DNA of 64,000 nt from an uncultured Christensenellaceae bacterium (GTDB taxonomy: Bacteria > Bacillota > Clostridia > Christensenellales > Borkfalkiaceae): positions 67,312 to 131,311 of the forward strand of contig CAJUJO010000002.1 in NCBI GenBank assembly GCA_910586675.1, given 5' to 3'. The position numbers were made by a program, and so were the translations under genes. Positions within the stretch are counted from its first letter, which is position 1; every line of letters starts with the position of its first letter. The notes under the pieces were generated by a model, which saw nothing but the letters and a program-made list of their open reading frames with translations, was not told the DNA's origin and searched no databases. This document shows, piece after piece, positions 34,434 to 42,566 of the stretch.

Positions 34434-35939
34434 TTATAATAAATTTTTTAACTTTTCGGTGTTCAGGAAAGGGTATTCCTTTAAGAAAGCGTACAGCTCG
34501 GCGGCGATTTTCTTAATTCCTCCCGCGCCGTCGCTTTCGAGGTTGACGGGCATAATGGGCTCGTGCAGGCTCATTCTCACGAGAGCCCACCCGTCGCCGT
34601 GCGCCTCGTCAAAGTTGATGCGCACGCCCTCGCGGTCGTCGGGAGAAGGCGAAAGGTAGTCCGTCTTTTTGACGAACGCCTTCAAGTCCTCGATAACGCC
34701 GCCTCCCAAAGCCTTGAAGTCGCAGTCGGGAATAAAACCGAGGCGTGCTTCCGCCGCTTCGGCGGGTTCGGGCAAATCGGCAATGAGCGAGGTAAGCTCC
34801 TTTCCCTCCTTCGCGCACTTTGCAAGCGCGATCAAAAGGCGGGTTACGAGGTAAGCTCCGTCGTCGAGGAAGTAGTTTTCGGCGAGTGCCGCGTGTCCGC
34901 TCGTTTCGATAGCGAGAGGGGAATATTTTCCTTCGGCATTTAAGCGCTTACTTTCGTTGATGACGTTCTTGTATCCGCGCTTGAAACGGTGGTGCACGCC
35001 GCCGCGGCTTGCGATAAATTTCGCCAATCCGTCGCTCGTAACCGAATCGGTTACGATGTACGCACCCTTTTTCTCTTCGAGAAGAATTGCCGAGATGAGC
35101 GCAATCAGGCGGTTGCGGTTGATCTCTTCCCCGTTTGCGGCGACCGCGCCCGCGCGATCTACGTCGGTGTCGAAGATAATGCCGAAGTCGGCTTTGTGTT
35201 TTTTCACCGCTTCGCACACCGATTGCATTGCTTCCGCGTTTTCGGGGTTGGGAATGTGGTTGGGAAACGCGCCGTCCGGCTCCAAGAACTGCGAACCCGT
35301 CGTATCCGCGCCGAGGGGCTTTAATACGAGTTCGGCATAGAAGCCGCCCGCGCCGTTGCCTGCGTCCACGAGAATGCGTTTGCCTTTGAGCGGTTCGCGT
35401 TCCCCGCACGCCGCGCGCACCTTGTCCACCAATCCGTCGGCGTACGTTTGAATATAGCTTCGCGTTTCCGTTTTGCCCGTTCCCGCGGGGAAGTTCCCTG
35501 CCGCCGCAAGCTCCAGAACTTCGGTAATATCCGCGCTTTCCAGTCCGCCCTCTTTTACGAAAAACTTCAAACCGTTTTTCTGATAGGGGAGGTGGCTCGC
35601 CGTGATCATCACCGAAGCGTCCGCGCCGAATCCGTCCTGCAACAGCATGAACATGGAGGGCGTGGAGGAAAGCCCCGTCAAAATCACGTTTCCTCCGCAG
35701 CCCGTGATTGCCTCTGCGACGAGCGCGGAAATGTGCCCCGCCGAAAGGCGCGAATCGTGCCCTACGGCGATCGTCGGCGATTGGATTCCCGTTTTCGCCG
35801 CCGCCCATACGTAAAAGGCTTTGGCGATGGCGGAGACCGCTTCGTCCGTCAGCGTTACGGGATCGTTTTCCACGCCCGCGATTGCCGTTCCGCGCACGTC
35901 CGTCCCGTTTTTGAGTTTTAAGAATTGTTGCTTTGTCAT
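34434..35939 (-). CDS. Phosphomannomutase/phosphoglucomutase family enzyme
   Basis: An alpha-D-phosphohexomutase of 501 residues. The N-terminus has NGTDVRGTAI, the catalytic phosphoserine is in MITASHLPYQKNGLKFF near residue 113, the metal site FDTDVDRAGAV near 258 and the sugar-specificity loop IETSGHAALAEN near 345. Whether it prefers glucose, mannose or glucosamine phosphates cannot be decided. It starts ten bases after an AAGGGGG ribosome site and has its own promoter, making it the first gene of the operon with transketolase. Confidence 0.9.
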   Translation of the reverse strand: MTKQQFLKLKNGTDVRGTAIAGVENDPVTLTDEAVSAIAKAFYVWAAAKTGIQSPTIAVGHDSRLSAGHISALVAEAITGCGGNVILTGLSSTPSMFMLLQDGFGADASVMITASHLPYQKNGLKFFVKEGGLESADITEVLELAAAGNFPAGTGKTETRSYIQTYADGLVDKVRAACGEREPLKGKRILVDAGNGAGGFYAELVLKPLGADTTGSQFLEPDGAFPNHIPNPENAEAMQSVCEAVKKHKADFGIIFDTDVDRAGAVAANGEEINRNRLIALISAILLEEKKGAYIVTDSVTSDGLAKFIASRGGVHHRFKRGYKNVINESKRLNAEGKYSPLAIETSGHAALAENYFLDDGAYLVTRLLIALAKCAKEGKELTSLIADLPEPAEAAEARLGFIPDCDFKALGGGVIEDLKAFVKKTDYLSPSPDDREGVRINFDEAHGDGWALVRMSLHEPIMPVNLESDGAGGIKKIAAELYAFLKEYPFLNTEKLKNLL

Positions 35940-35989
35940 GATCCCCCTTGTCGACCGCGCGAGTTTTATCCGCGGCTCGTTATGGAAAT

Positions 35990-36018
35990 ATTATACAGGG
36001 AATTGCGCGGATTTTCAA
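35990..36018 (-). promoter_or_regulatory. Promoter of the phosphohexomutase-transketolase operon
   Basis: On the minus strand: -35 TTGAAA (36018-36013), 17-bp spacer, -10 TATAAT (35995-35990). It leaves a leader of about 45 bases before the ATG at 35939. Confidence 0.82.
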
Positions 36019-36068
36019 GGGTTTTTCGGGAAAAAATCGGCGAAAACAAAACAAATCGAAAAATTTTC

Positions 36069-36097
36069 TTGCGGAACGGAAAAGGATATGATATACT
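36069..36097 (+). promoter_or_regulatory. Promoter of the DegV gene
   Basis: -35 TTGCGG (36069-36074), 17-bp spacer, -10 TATACT (36092-36097) preceded by TGA. It is back to back with the minus-strand promoter at 35990-36018. The leader is about 40 bases with a GGAGAG ribosome site. Confidence 0.68.
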
Positions 36098-36144
36098 GTT
36101 ATACGGATAGTTCTTATTCCGTACCGCATATTGGAGAGATGCTT

Positions 36145-37038
36145 ATGAAAAAATTTACTTTATCAACCGATTCCACCTGTGATTTGTATCACGATTTTCT
36201 CGCGGCGAACGATATTAAAATGGCGCCGCTCACGTTTACCGTGGAAAAAGACGGAAAGATGACCGATTATCTCGACGCGTTTACCGAATATCGGCAGTAC
36301 GTGGATTTTTACAACCAATTGCGCGCGGGCGCGTTCTCGCGCACCGCGATGCTCAACTACGACGCGCACTATTCCCATTTTCTGAAAATGGCGGAAGAGG
36401 GTGCGAAGGACGTCGTGCACTTCACCATTTCCGGCGGACTTGCGCGCACGCACGAGGTTGCGGAGGACGCGGCGGCGGAGGTCAAAAAGCAGTATCCCGA
36501 ATTCAACGTGTACGTCGTAGACCCTCTCACGGCGACGGTGGGGCAGGGCGCGCTCGTTCGGATCGCATTGAAATGGCGCGACGAGGGCAAGACGGCGAAA
36601 GAGACGTACGAATACTGTTTGAGTCTTCGCAATCACATTCAGCACTTCATCGTGGCGGACGATCTGCAATACCTCAAACGGGGCGGCAGAATTTCGGCGG
36701 CTGCCGCGGCGATCGGCGGCGTGATCGGAATCAAACCTATCATTTCTTTCGATAAAGAAGGGAAACTTTCGCCCATCGCAAAAGTGCGCGGCGTGCGCAA
36801 GGCGATTTCTTTCATCAAAGAGAAGCTGGAAAAGGAAGGTCCGGAGGAAACGGAAAAATACGTGTTCATCGTACATACCGATAACGAACCGGTTGCGAAC
36901 GAGCTTGCCGATTATGTGCGCAGCCGCTTCGGGATAGAACCGTACGTTCAGATTATGGGGCCGGTCATCGGCTCGCACGTGGGGCCCAACGCCTTCGCGC
37001 TCGGGTATATTACCAAGAGCGAGCGCAATGACTTTTAA
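36145..37038 (+). CDS. DegV family fatty-acid-binding protein
   Basis: A 297-residue DegV-fold protein; family members bind a fatty acid and some present it to fatty-acid kinase. It starts KKFTLSTDSTCDLYHDFL, has FTISGGLARTHEVAED near residue 93 at the ligand-contact position, and LQYLKRGGRISAAAAAIGGV near 173, the hallmark of the family. ATG 36145 is chosen over 36139 by ribosome-site spacing; the longer frame from 35821 is antisense to the mutase gene. No fakA is visible nearby. It slightly overlaps a possible upstream start of the next gene. Confidence 0.92.
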   Translation: MKKFTLSTDSTCDLYHDFLAANDIKMAPLTFTVEKDGKMTDYLDAFTEYRQYVDFYNQLRAGAFSRTAMLNYDAHYSHFLKMAEEGAKDVVHFTISGGLARTHEVAEDAAAEVKKQYPEFNVYVVDPLTATVGQGALVRIALKWRDEGKTAKETYEYCLSLRNHIQHFIVADDLQYLKRGGRISAAAAAIGGVIGIKPIISFDKEGKLSPIAKVRGVRKAISFIKEKLEKEGPEETEKYVFIVHTDNEPVANELADYVRSRFGIEPYVQIMGPVIGSHVGPNAFALGYITKSERNDF

Positions 37039-37069
37039 CGCGTTGTTATTTCAAGGCGGAGAGAGGATC

Positions 37070-39166
37070 ATGAGAGCGAAAAAACTTGTTGTTCTTCCCC
37101 TGATTTTGTTTGTATTATTTGCTTGCTTTGCTTTATTTTTTTCATCTCCGCGCGAGAAAGCGGAGGCCTCCGCAGAGCCGCATATAGAGGACGGACGCAT
37201 CGTGCTCGATTCCGATTATTGGTTCGAGAGCGTGGACGTGCGTATTGAAGTCGGGCGCGACAAGAAGTACCGCATTACCGAAACGCTGAAAGTCGGTTTT
37301 ATTTACGATATGCGCAATACGGGAATTATCCGCGATATTCAGCGCGTTTCGCAGACGACCCGCATTCGAGACGGAAAAAAGGAAAAGGGCGCGGAATATC
37401 TGACGGCAATTTCCGACGTTTCCGTTACCGTAAACGGGGGAGCGGCAAAGGTTACGCAGGAGCTTTACGACAACGGGCAATTTTATTCCGTGAAAATGCA
37501 GAAGCCGGACGAGAGCCGTTTCCCGAAAACCGACCAAAGCGATTTGGAAAATACCTTAAACACATTCGTTTTGTCCTATACCTACGACATGAGCGACGAC
37601 AAGGTTTCGGGCTACGACGATTTCACGTTCGACGTGTTGGGCTACGCGATGGCGTTTACGCGGAAATTTCATGCGATAATTGAATTCTCCGAAGGTTTGC
37701 CGTCGGACGCCGACGTTTCCGCTCGCACCAATAAAATGGCGGCGTGGGAGCCGACGGAAGAGAACGGAGAGCATTTCACCGTAAGCGGTAATCGTATCGA
37801 GATGGCGGCGAAGGGATATTCCCAGAAGGAAAATGACATAAAGACGTACGGCTATACCGTGCAGGTGCTGCTTCCCGACGGATATTTCAGCGTCAGCCGC
37901 ACCGTATTTCCGTATTATTTTGCGTTTGCGGGAGCGGCGCTTGCGGCGATTGCCGCCGGTATCGTTATTTTTATCAAATATGCTCCCCGAAAATTGGTCG
38001 AGCCGGTGGAATTCTATCCGCCCGCGGGCATGCGCGCTATGCGCTATTCTTCCGTCTGGAACGGGGGAGCGAGAAAGAAGGACGTCGCCGCGGTCGTCGT
38101 GCAGTGGGCTTCGGAAGGGTTCGTAACGCTCGAACGGGACGGCAAGAAGGATTTGATCGTAACCAAATTAAAGGATCTGACAGTAGACGGAAGCAAGGCG
38201 TTGCAGGAGGATTACGACGGCGGACTTTCGCCCGAAACGGTCGAATTTTTGAAGAAAAACGGCTGCAATGCGCTTCTGAATTCGGTGAACGAATATCTGG
38301 AAGACCGCAAGACGGGCGGCAGGGAGCGCGCGTACTTCAACGCCATGTTCCCTGCGGGAGATTACACGGGGAGCGAATCCTTCTCTACGAAGAGCATGCG
38401 GTTCGGCGCTTATCCCGCGCGCGCAAGAAAGCTCGCAAGCGAAGCCGATCGCCTGAAAGCCGACGCCGATACGCCCGATCCGCTCAAACCGCACAGCAAG
38501 CGCGCGCACGTCCTTTTGACGGTGTTTATGCTTGTGCCCATGCTCATGGCGCTCGTCTATTTCTGCATTCTGAATATGTCGCCGTTGCCCGCCTTTTTCT
38601 TCGTCTTTATGGCGGCGGGAACGTTCGTCGGTTCCATGCAGGCGCGGCAGCGTTTAACGTGGCTCATGTATATTTTTCCTCTAGCATTTATGGCGCTTCC
38701 GCTGTTTGCGTTTTCTTCCTTCCTTTACATGCCGCTCTACGATTACGCGGGACTTTTGTGGATCTCGCTCGTTTGGTGGGCGGCGGGCATGGTCATGCTG
38801 CACTTCGTGCGCAGGCGCTCGCCCGAAGCGGAAAAGCAGCTCGAAAAAATGCGGGGGTTCCGAAATTTTTTGCTGACGGCGGAGCTTTCCCGAATCGAAA
38901 TGCTGCTCGACGAAAATCCCGACTACTATTACAACATCATTCCCTATTGCCTTATCATGGGTATCAGCGATAAAGTGGCGAAGCGGTTCGAGCCGCTGAA
39001 CATCGCGGCGCCCGAATGGGCGCGGGACATTCCCGTCGCCGCGTTTTCGAGCTTTTCCCATTCGCTGTCCTCTTCTTCGGGAGGTGGTTCTTCCGGCGGA
39101 GGCGGGGGCGGACACGGCGGCTCTTCGGGAGGCGGCGGAGGCGGCGGAGGAAGCCGCAGCTGCTGA
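37070..39166 (+). CDS. DUF2207-type membrane protein with Gly-rich tail
   Basis: A 698-residue membrane protein. An N-terminal signal-like helix (LVVLPLILFVLFACFALFF) is followed by an extracellular beta-rich domain (about 45-280, with ITETLKVGFI and the LSYTYDMSDD region), a transmembrane helix near 285-305, a cytoplasmic domain, two to four helices near 480-560, and a low-complexity Gly/Ser tail ending in SRSC. This order is that of DUF2207 proteins, whose function is unknown. ATG 37070 has a GGAGAGAGG ribosome site; ATG 37028 overlaps degV. Confidence 0.82.
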   Translation: MRAKKLVVLPLILFVLFACFALFFSSPREKAEASAEPHIEDGRIVLDSDYWFESVDVRIEVGRDKKYRITETLKVGFIYDMRNTGIIRDIQRVSQTTRIRDGKKEKGAEYLTAISDVSVTVNGGAAKVTQELYDNGQFYSVKMQKPDESRFPKTDQSDLENTLNTFVLSYTYDMSDDKVSGYDDFTFDVLGYAMAFTRKFHAIIEFSEGLPSDADVSARTNKMAAWEPTEENGEHFTVSGNRIEMAAKGYSQKENDIKTYGYTVQVLLPDGYFSVSRTVFPYYFAFAGAALAAIAAGIVIFIKYAPRKLVEPVEFYPPAGMRAMRYSSVWNGGARKKDVAAVVVQWASEGFVTLERDGKKDLIVTKLKDLTVDGSKALQEDYDGGLSPETVEFLKKNGCNALLNSVNEYLEDRKTGGRERAYFNAMFPAGDYTGSESFSTKSMRFGAYPARARKLASEADRLKADADTPDPLKPHSKRAHVLLTVFMLVPMLMALVYFCILNMSPLPAFFFVFMAAGTFVGSMQARQRLTWLMYIFPLAFMALPLFAFSSFLYMPLYDYAGLLWISLVWWAAGMVMLHFVRRRSPEAEKQLEKMRGFRNFLLTAELSRIEMLLDENPDYYYNIIPYCLIMGISDKVAKRFEPLNIAAPEWARDIPVAAFSSFSHSLSSSSGGGSSGGGGGGHGGSSGGGGGGGGSRSC

Positions 39167-39185
39167 TGTTTACAAGGAGCGATTT

Positions 39186-39635
39186 ATGAAATCAACAAAA
39201 AATTTTACGGCGGCGCTGTGCGCTGCCGTTTGTATGCTCGGCTGCGCGGCGTTCTCCGCCTGCGGGGAAGACGATTCGGTAAGCGCAACGCTTCTGGAAA
39301 GTGATACGACGCACGTCGTCATTCAGGCGGCGCAGACGAAAGGCAGTTTGTACGACGGGATGAAGGAGCTTTCTTCGGCGGGTTGGTTTTCCTTTGACGG
39401 CACGGGCGGGAAGGATGACTTTTTTATTACCGTCCTCAACGGAAGGGAGCTGCAAGGCAGAGAGTATTGGGCAATCTACACTTCTCTCGGCGAGTACGGG
39501 GGCGTTTCCTATTCCTCTGCGGAATACGGCACGTTCGATTATAAAGGAACGGTCTGCGCCATGGCTTCCTACGGTTGCTCGGGCCTGCCGCTCGTAGAGG
39601 GCTGTTACTACGTGATTGCCCTTTCGGAGTATTGA
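39186..39635 (+). CDS. Lipoprotein, possibly DUF4430 (transcobalamin C-terminal-like)
   Basis: A 149-residue secreted lipoprotein. The signal peptide ends in a lipobox AAFSACGED, so Cys26 would be lipidated and the protein held on the outer face of the membrane. The body has GSLYDGMKELSSAGWF, FFITVLNGRELQGREYWAIYTSLGEY-like strands (quoted in part), matching the layout of DUF4430 domains. The start at 39186 has an AAGGAG site. Its stop overlaps the next gene (TGATG), an ECF-type membrane protein, so the two likely work together in small-molecule capture. Family assignment is tentative. Confidence 0.65.
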   Translation: MKSTKNFTAALCAAVCMLGCAAFSACGEDDSVSATLLESDTTHVVIQAAQTKGSLYDGMKELSSAGWFSFDGTGGKDDFFITVLNGRELQGREYWAIYTSLGEYGGVSYSSAEYGTFDYKGTVCAMASYGCSGLPLVEGCYYVIALSEY

Positions 39636-40366
39636 TGACGGAGGCAAAGGGCCGTTCCGCCGTGCGGGAAATTGCGTCGTGCGCCGTAATGACGGCGTTC
39701 CTTCTCGCCGTTCAGCTGGCGCTGAGCGCCGTTTCCGGCGTGGAGCTCGTAACGGCGATCTTTCTCGTATTCTGCTATACGTACGGGGCGAGGGCGGGCG
39801 TTTTGACGGCGACGGCGTTTTCTCTCCTGCGGTGTCTGATGTTCGGTTTTTTCCCCAACGTCGTCGTACTCTATCTCGTATATTATAATCTGTTTGCGCT
39901 GATATTCGGTTTTGCGGGAACAAACCGCGGGGGGATTGCCGTATGGTTATGCCCCGTTTTGCTTTTGTTTCTCGCGGCGTTCTGCGTATATTTCGCCGTT
40001 GCGGGGGTGCGGACGAGCGCGCTTTACAGGGAACGAATATCCGTTATGTTGTGGGTGCTCTTCGGAATTGCATGCGTGTTTGCCGTATTTTGGGGCGTTC
40101 TCTTTGCGGTCGGAAAAGAGCGGGGGCGCGCGGGCAGGGAGCTCGTGTCCGTTACCGTGCTCGCCGTTTTCTGCACCGTTTGCTTTACCCTTCTCGACGA
40201 TTTGATCACGCCGCTCTTTTTTGGGTATTCCGCAGATGCCGCGGCGGCGTATTTTTACGCAGGCTTTTTCTCGATGCTTCCGCAGACGGTCTGCGCCGCA
40301 GTCAGCGTGTTTTTCCTCTTTCCGCCGCTGCGGAAAGTTTTTTCGGCGGCGGCAAAAAGAATATAA
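39635..40366 (+). CDS. Putative ECF transporter substrate-binding (S) component
   Basis: A 243-residue protein with six or seven hydrophobic segments, about residues 12-32, 38-55, 58-76, 80-98, 105-128, 140-165 and 180-230. Short hydrophilic loops, LRCLMFGFFPN and the C-terminal LDDLITPLFFGY region resemble S components of energy-coupling factor vitamin transporters. No ECF ATPase or T component lies in the window; group II ECF systems share these from elsewhere. The coupled lipoprotein suggests a cobalamin-like or related ligand, which is inference. Confidence 0.65.
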   Translation: MTEAKGRSAVREIASCAVMTAFLLAVQLALSAVSGVELVTAIFLVFCYTYGARAGVLTATAFSLLRCLMFGFFPNVVVLYLVYYNLFALIFGFAGTNRGGIAVWLCPVLLLFLAAFCVYFAVAGVRTSALYRERISVMLWVLFGIACVFAVFWGVLFAVGKERGRAGRELVSVTVLAVFCTVCFTLLDDLITPLFFGYSADAAAAYFYAGFFSMLPQTVCAAVSVFFLFPPLRKVFSAAAKRI

Positions 40367-40397
40367 ATTTCTTTCAAACGTTGGACGAATTCAAAAA

Positions 40398-40420
40398 GAT
40401 ATGGTATAATGTACCATATC
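40398..40420 (+). promoter_or_regulatory. proS promoter with a perfect palindrome over the -10 box
   Basis: An extended -10 (TGGTATAAT; TATAAT at 40405-40410) is preceded by a weak -35 TTGGAC at 40381-40386 with an 18-bp spacer. GATATGGTA (40398-40406) and TACCATATC (40412-40420) form a perfect 9-bp inverted repeat around TAATG, spanning the -10 and the expected start site. It could be an operator. Confidence 0.72.
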
Positions 40421-40440
40421 TTATTTTTTACGGAGCAAGT

Positions 40441-41871
40441 ATGGCAAAGGACAATCAGTTCGTATCTCAAATCGCCGATATCGAGGAGGATTTTCCCCAA
40501 TGGTATTCGGACGTCGTGTTAAAGACCAAGCTCGTCGATTACGGCCCCGTAAAGGGCACGATGGTCATTCGTCCGTACGGCTATGCCATCTGGGAAAACA
40601 TACAAAAACAGTTCGATCTGCGCTTTAAGGAAAGCGGGTACGAAAACGCCTATTTTCCGCTCCTCATTCCCATGAGCTTTATGACGAAGGAGGCGGAACA
40701 CGTGGAAGGCTTCGCACCCGAGGTCGCCGTCGTAACCCACGCGGGAGGGGAGAAGCTCGCCGAGCCGCTCTGCATCCGCCCCACGTCGGAGACCATTATC
40801 GGCACGATGTACGGCAAATGGATCGAGAGCTGGCGCGATCTGCCCGTGAGAATGAACCAATGGGCGAACATCATGCGCTGGGAAAAGACGACGCGCCCCT
40901 TCTTACGCACGAGCGAATTTTTATGGCAGGAAGGGCACGCCGTATTTGCAACCGCGGAAGAGGCGGAAGAAGAAACGCAGAAAATGCTTTCCGTTTACGA
41001 AGAGTTCGCTAAAACCTGCCTTTCCATGCCCGTTCTTACGGGCAGAAAGACGGAAAAGGAAAAGTTTGCGGGCGCCGTCGCCACCTACGGCATGGAAGCT
41101 ATGATGCACGACGGAAAGAGCCTGCAGTCGGGTACTTCCCATTACCTCGGCCAAAATTTTTCCAAGGCGTTCGACATTAAGTTTACCGATAAAGACGGAA
41201 CGCAGAAGTACGGATACACCATGTCGTTCGGCGTTTCCACGCGGCTCATCGGCGCGCTCATCATGACGCACGGCGACAAGCGCGGGCTGGTGCTTCCGCC
41301 CGTCGTCGCGCCCGTGCAGGTCGTTATCGTGCCCATCGCGGCGAAGAAGGAGGGCGTCCTTCAAGCGTGCGCGGCGCTCAAAGAAAGGCTCGCAAAGGCG
41401 GGGGTGCGCGTTCTTCTGGACGACAGCGAAAATTCGCCCGGATGGAAGTTCAACGAATGGGAGATGAAGGGCGTTCCGCTCCGCATCGAGCTCGGGCCGC
41501 GCGATCTGGAAGCGGGCAAGATGCTCGTTTGCAGGAGGGATACGCTGGAAAAGACGGAGCTCGCTTTGGAAGGCGCGGAAGCGGGAATCGCGGAGCTTCT
41601 CTCCGCGGTATCCGAAACGATGTACGAAAGGGCGCTCGAACGCATGAACGGGCGTATTGTCGACGCGGAAACGCTCGACGCGCTGTTAGACGGCGTGAAC
41701 AAGGGAAATTTCGTGCGTGCGGGCTGGTGCGGCTGCCGCGCCTGCGAGGATAAAGTGAAGGAGTTCGCGCAGGCGACCTCGCGCGTGTTCGCAAAAGAAA
41801 ACAACGCGAAAAATTGCGTCGCTTGCGGGAAAAAATCGGAGCATACCGTCATCTTCGCGAGGGCATACTAA
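40441..41871 (+). CDS. proS: Prolyl-tRNA synthetase, archaeal/eukaryotic type (ProS type 3)
   Basis: Class II synthetase charging tRNA-Pro. At 476 residues it lacks the INS editing domain of the usual bacterial form and instead has a C-terminal zinc domain (CGCRACEDK and NCVACGKKSEH). Motif 2 is seen in RWEKTTRPFLRTSEFLWQEGHA-like sequence near residue 140 and motif 3 in GVSTRLIGALIMTHGD near 262. Such proteins occur in Mollicutes, some Clostridia and other bacteria. Start 40441 has a CGGAG ribosome site and follows its own promoter; the longer upstream frame overlaps the permease gene. Confidence 0.95.
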   Translation: MAKDNQFVSQIADIEEDFPQWYSDVVLKTKLVDYGPVKGTMVIRPYGYAIWENIQKQFDLRFKESGYENAYFPLLIPMSFMTKEAEHVEGFAPEVAVVTHAGGEKLAEPLCIRPTSETIIGTMYGKWIESWRDLPVRMNQWANIMRWEKTTRPFLRTSEFLWQEGHAVFATAEEAEEETQKMLSVYEEFAKTCLSMPVLTGRKTEKEKFAGAVATYGMEAMMHDGKSLQSGTSHYLGQNFSKAFDIKFTDKDGTQKYGYTMSFGVSTRLIGALIMTHGDKRGLVLPPVVAPVQVVIVPIAAKKEGVLQACAALKERLAKAGVRVLLDDSENSPGWKFNEWEMKGVPLRIELGPRDLEAGKMLVCRRDTLEKTELALEGAEAGIAELLSAVSETMYERALERMNGRIVDAETLDALLDGVNKGNFVRAGWCGCRACEDKVKEFAQATSRVFAKENNAKNCVACGKKSEHTVIFARAY

Positions 41872-41876
41872 GAAAT

Positions 41877-42566
41877 ATGGCATACCGTTACGAAACACAT
41901 TTGCATACTTCGCTCGTCAGTGCGTGTTCCTGCTTTACCCCGCGGGAGATTGCGGAAAAATATGCGCGGCTCGGGTATGCGGGAATTTTCGTAACCGACC
42001 ACTTTCTGAACGGAAACACCACGGTTCCGCGCACGTTCGGCTGGGAAGCGCGTATTGACCTCTTCTGCGCGGGCTACCGCGCCGTCAAGCAAGAAGCGAA
42101 GGAGCTTGGGCTTTCGGTGTTCTTCGGATTGGAGTATTCCTATAAGGGCACGGATTTCCTCGTTTACGGGTTAGACGCGGAGTGGCTGCTCGCTCATCCC
42201 GAAATCATGGATATGACTTTGCGGGAGTTCTGCGCGTTCGCCCGGAATGAGGGCGGGCTCGTCGTACAGGCGCACCCTTACCGCGAAGCCGATTATATCG
42301 ATCATATCCGACTGTTTCCTTCGGACGTGGACGGGATAGAAACGATGAATGCCTGCCGCACCGCGCGGGAAAATTTCCTCGCGGAGACGCTCGCCAAAGC
42401 GTACGGACTGTCGCAGACGGCGGGGACGGACATTCACACGCGCGCGCAGAAAACGCTCGCGGGAATGGAGTATGAAAAGGAGTTGCCGTCGGAACGGGAA
42501 TACGTGCGGCGGGTAAAATGCGGCGAAGGGAAAATTTTTACCCTCGCCGACGGAGGAGAAATATGA
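41877..42566 (+). CDS. PHP-domain phosphoesterase
   Basis: A 229-residue metal-dependent hydrolase of the PHP fold. Ligand motifs appear in the standard order: ETHLHTSLVS near residue 6, VTDHFLNGN near 39, GLEYSYKG near 81, VVQAHPYREAD near 126 and AGTDIHTR near 190. The substrate is unknown; histidinol-phosphatase is unlikely because no his genes are near. It starts five bases after proS and overlaps asnS by ATGA, so proS-php-asnS is one operon. Confidence 0.85.
   Translation: MAYRYETHLHTSLVSACSCFTPREIAEKYARLGYAGIFVTDHFLNGNTTVPRTFGWEARIDLFCAGYRAVKQEAKELGLSVFFGLEYSYKGTDFLVYGLDAEWLLAHPEIMDMTLREFCAFARNEGGLVVQAHPYREADYIDHIRLFPSDVDGIETMNACRTARENFLAETLAKAYGLSQTAGTDIHTRAQKTLAGMEYEKELPSEREYVRRVKCGEGKIFTLADGGEI

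Noticed and set aside
35821..36144. Extended N-terminus for DegV reaching into the mutase gene
   Set aside because: The extension crosses two promoters and precedes the normal MKKFTLSTDST start, which has a ribosome site.
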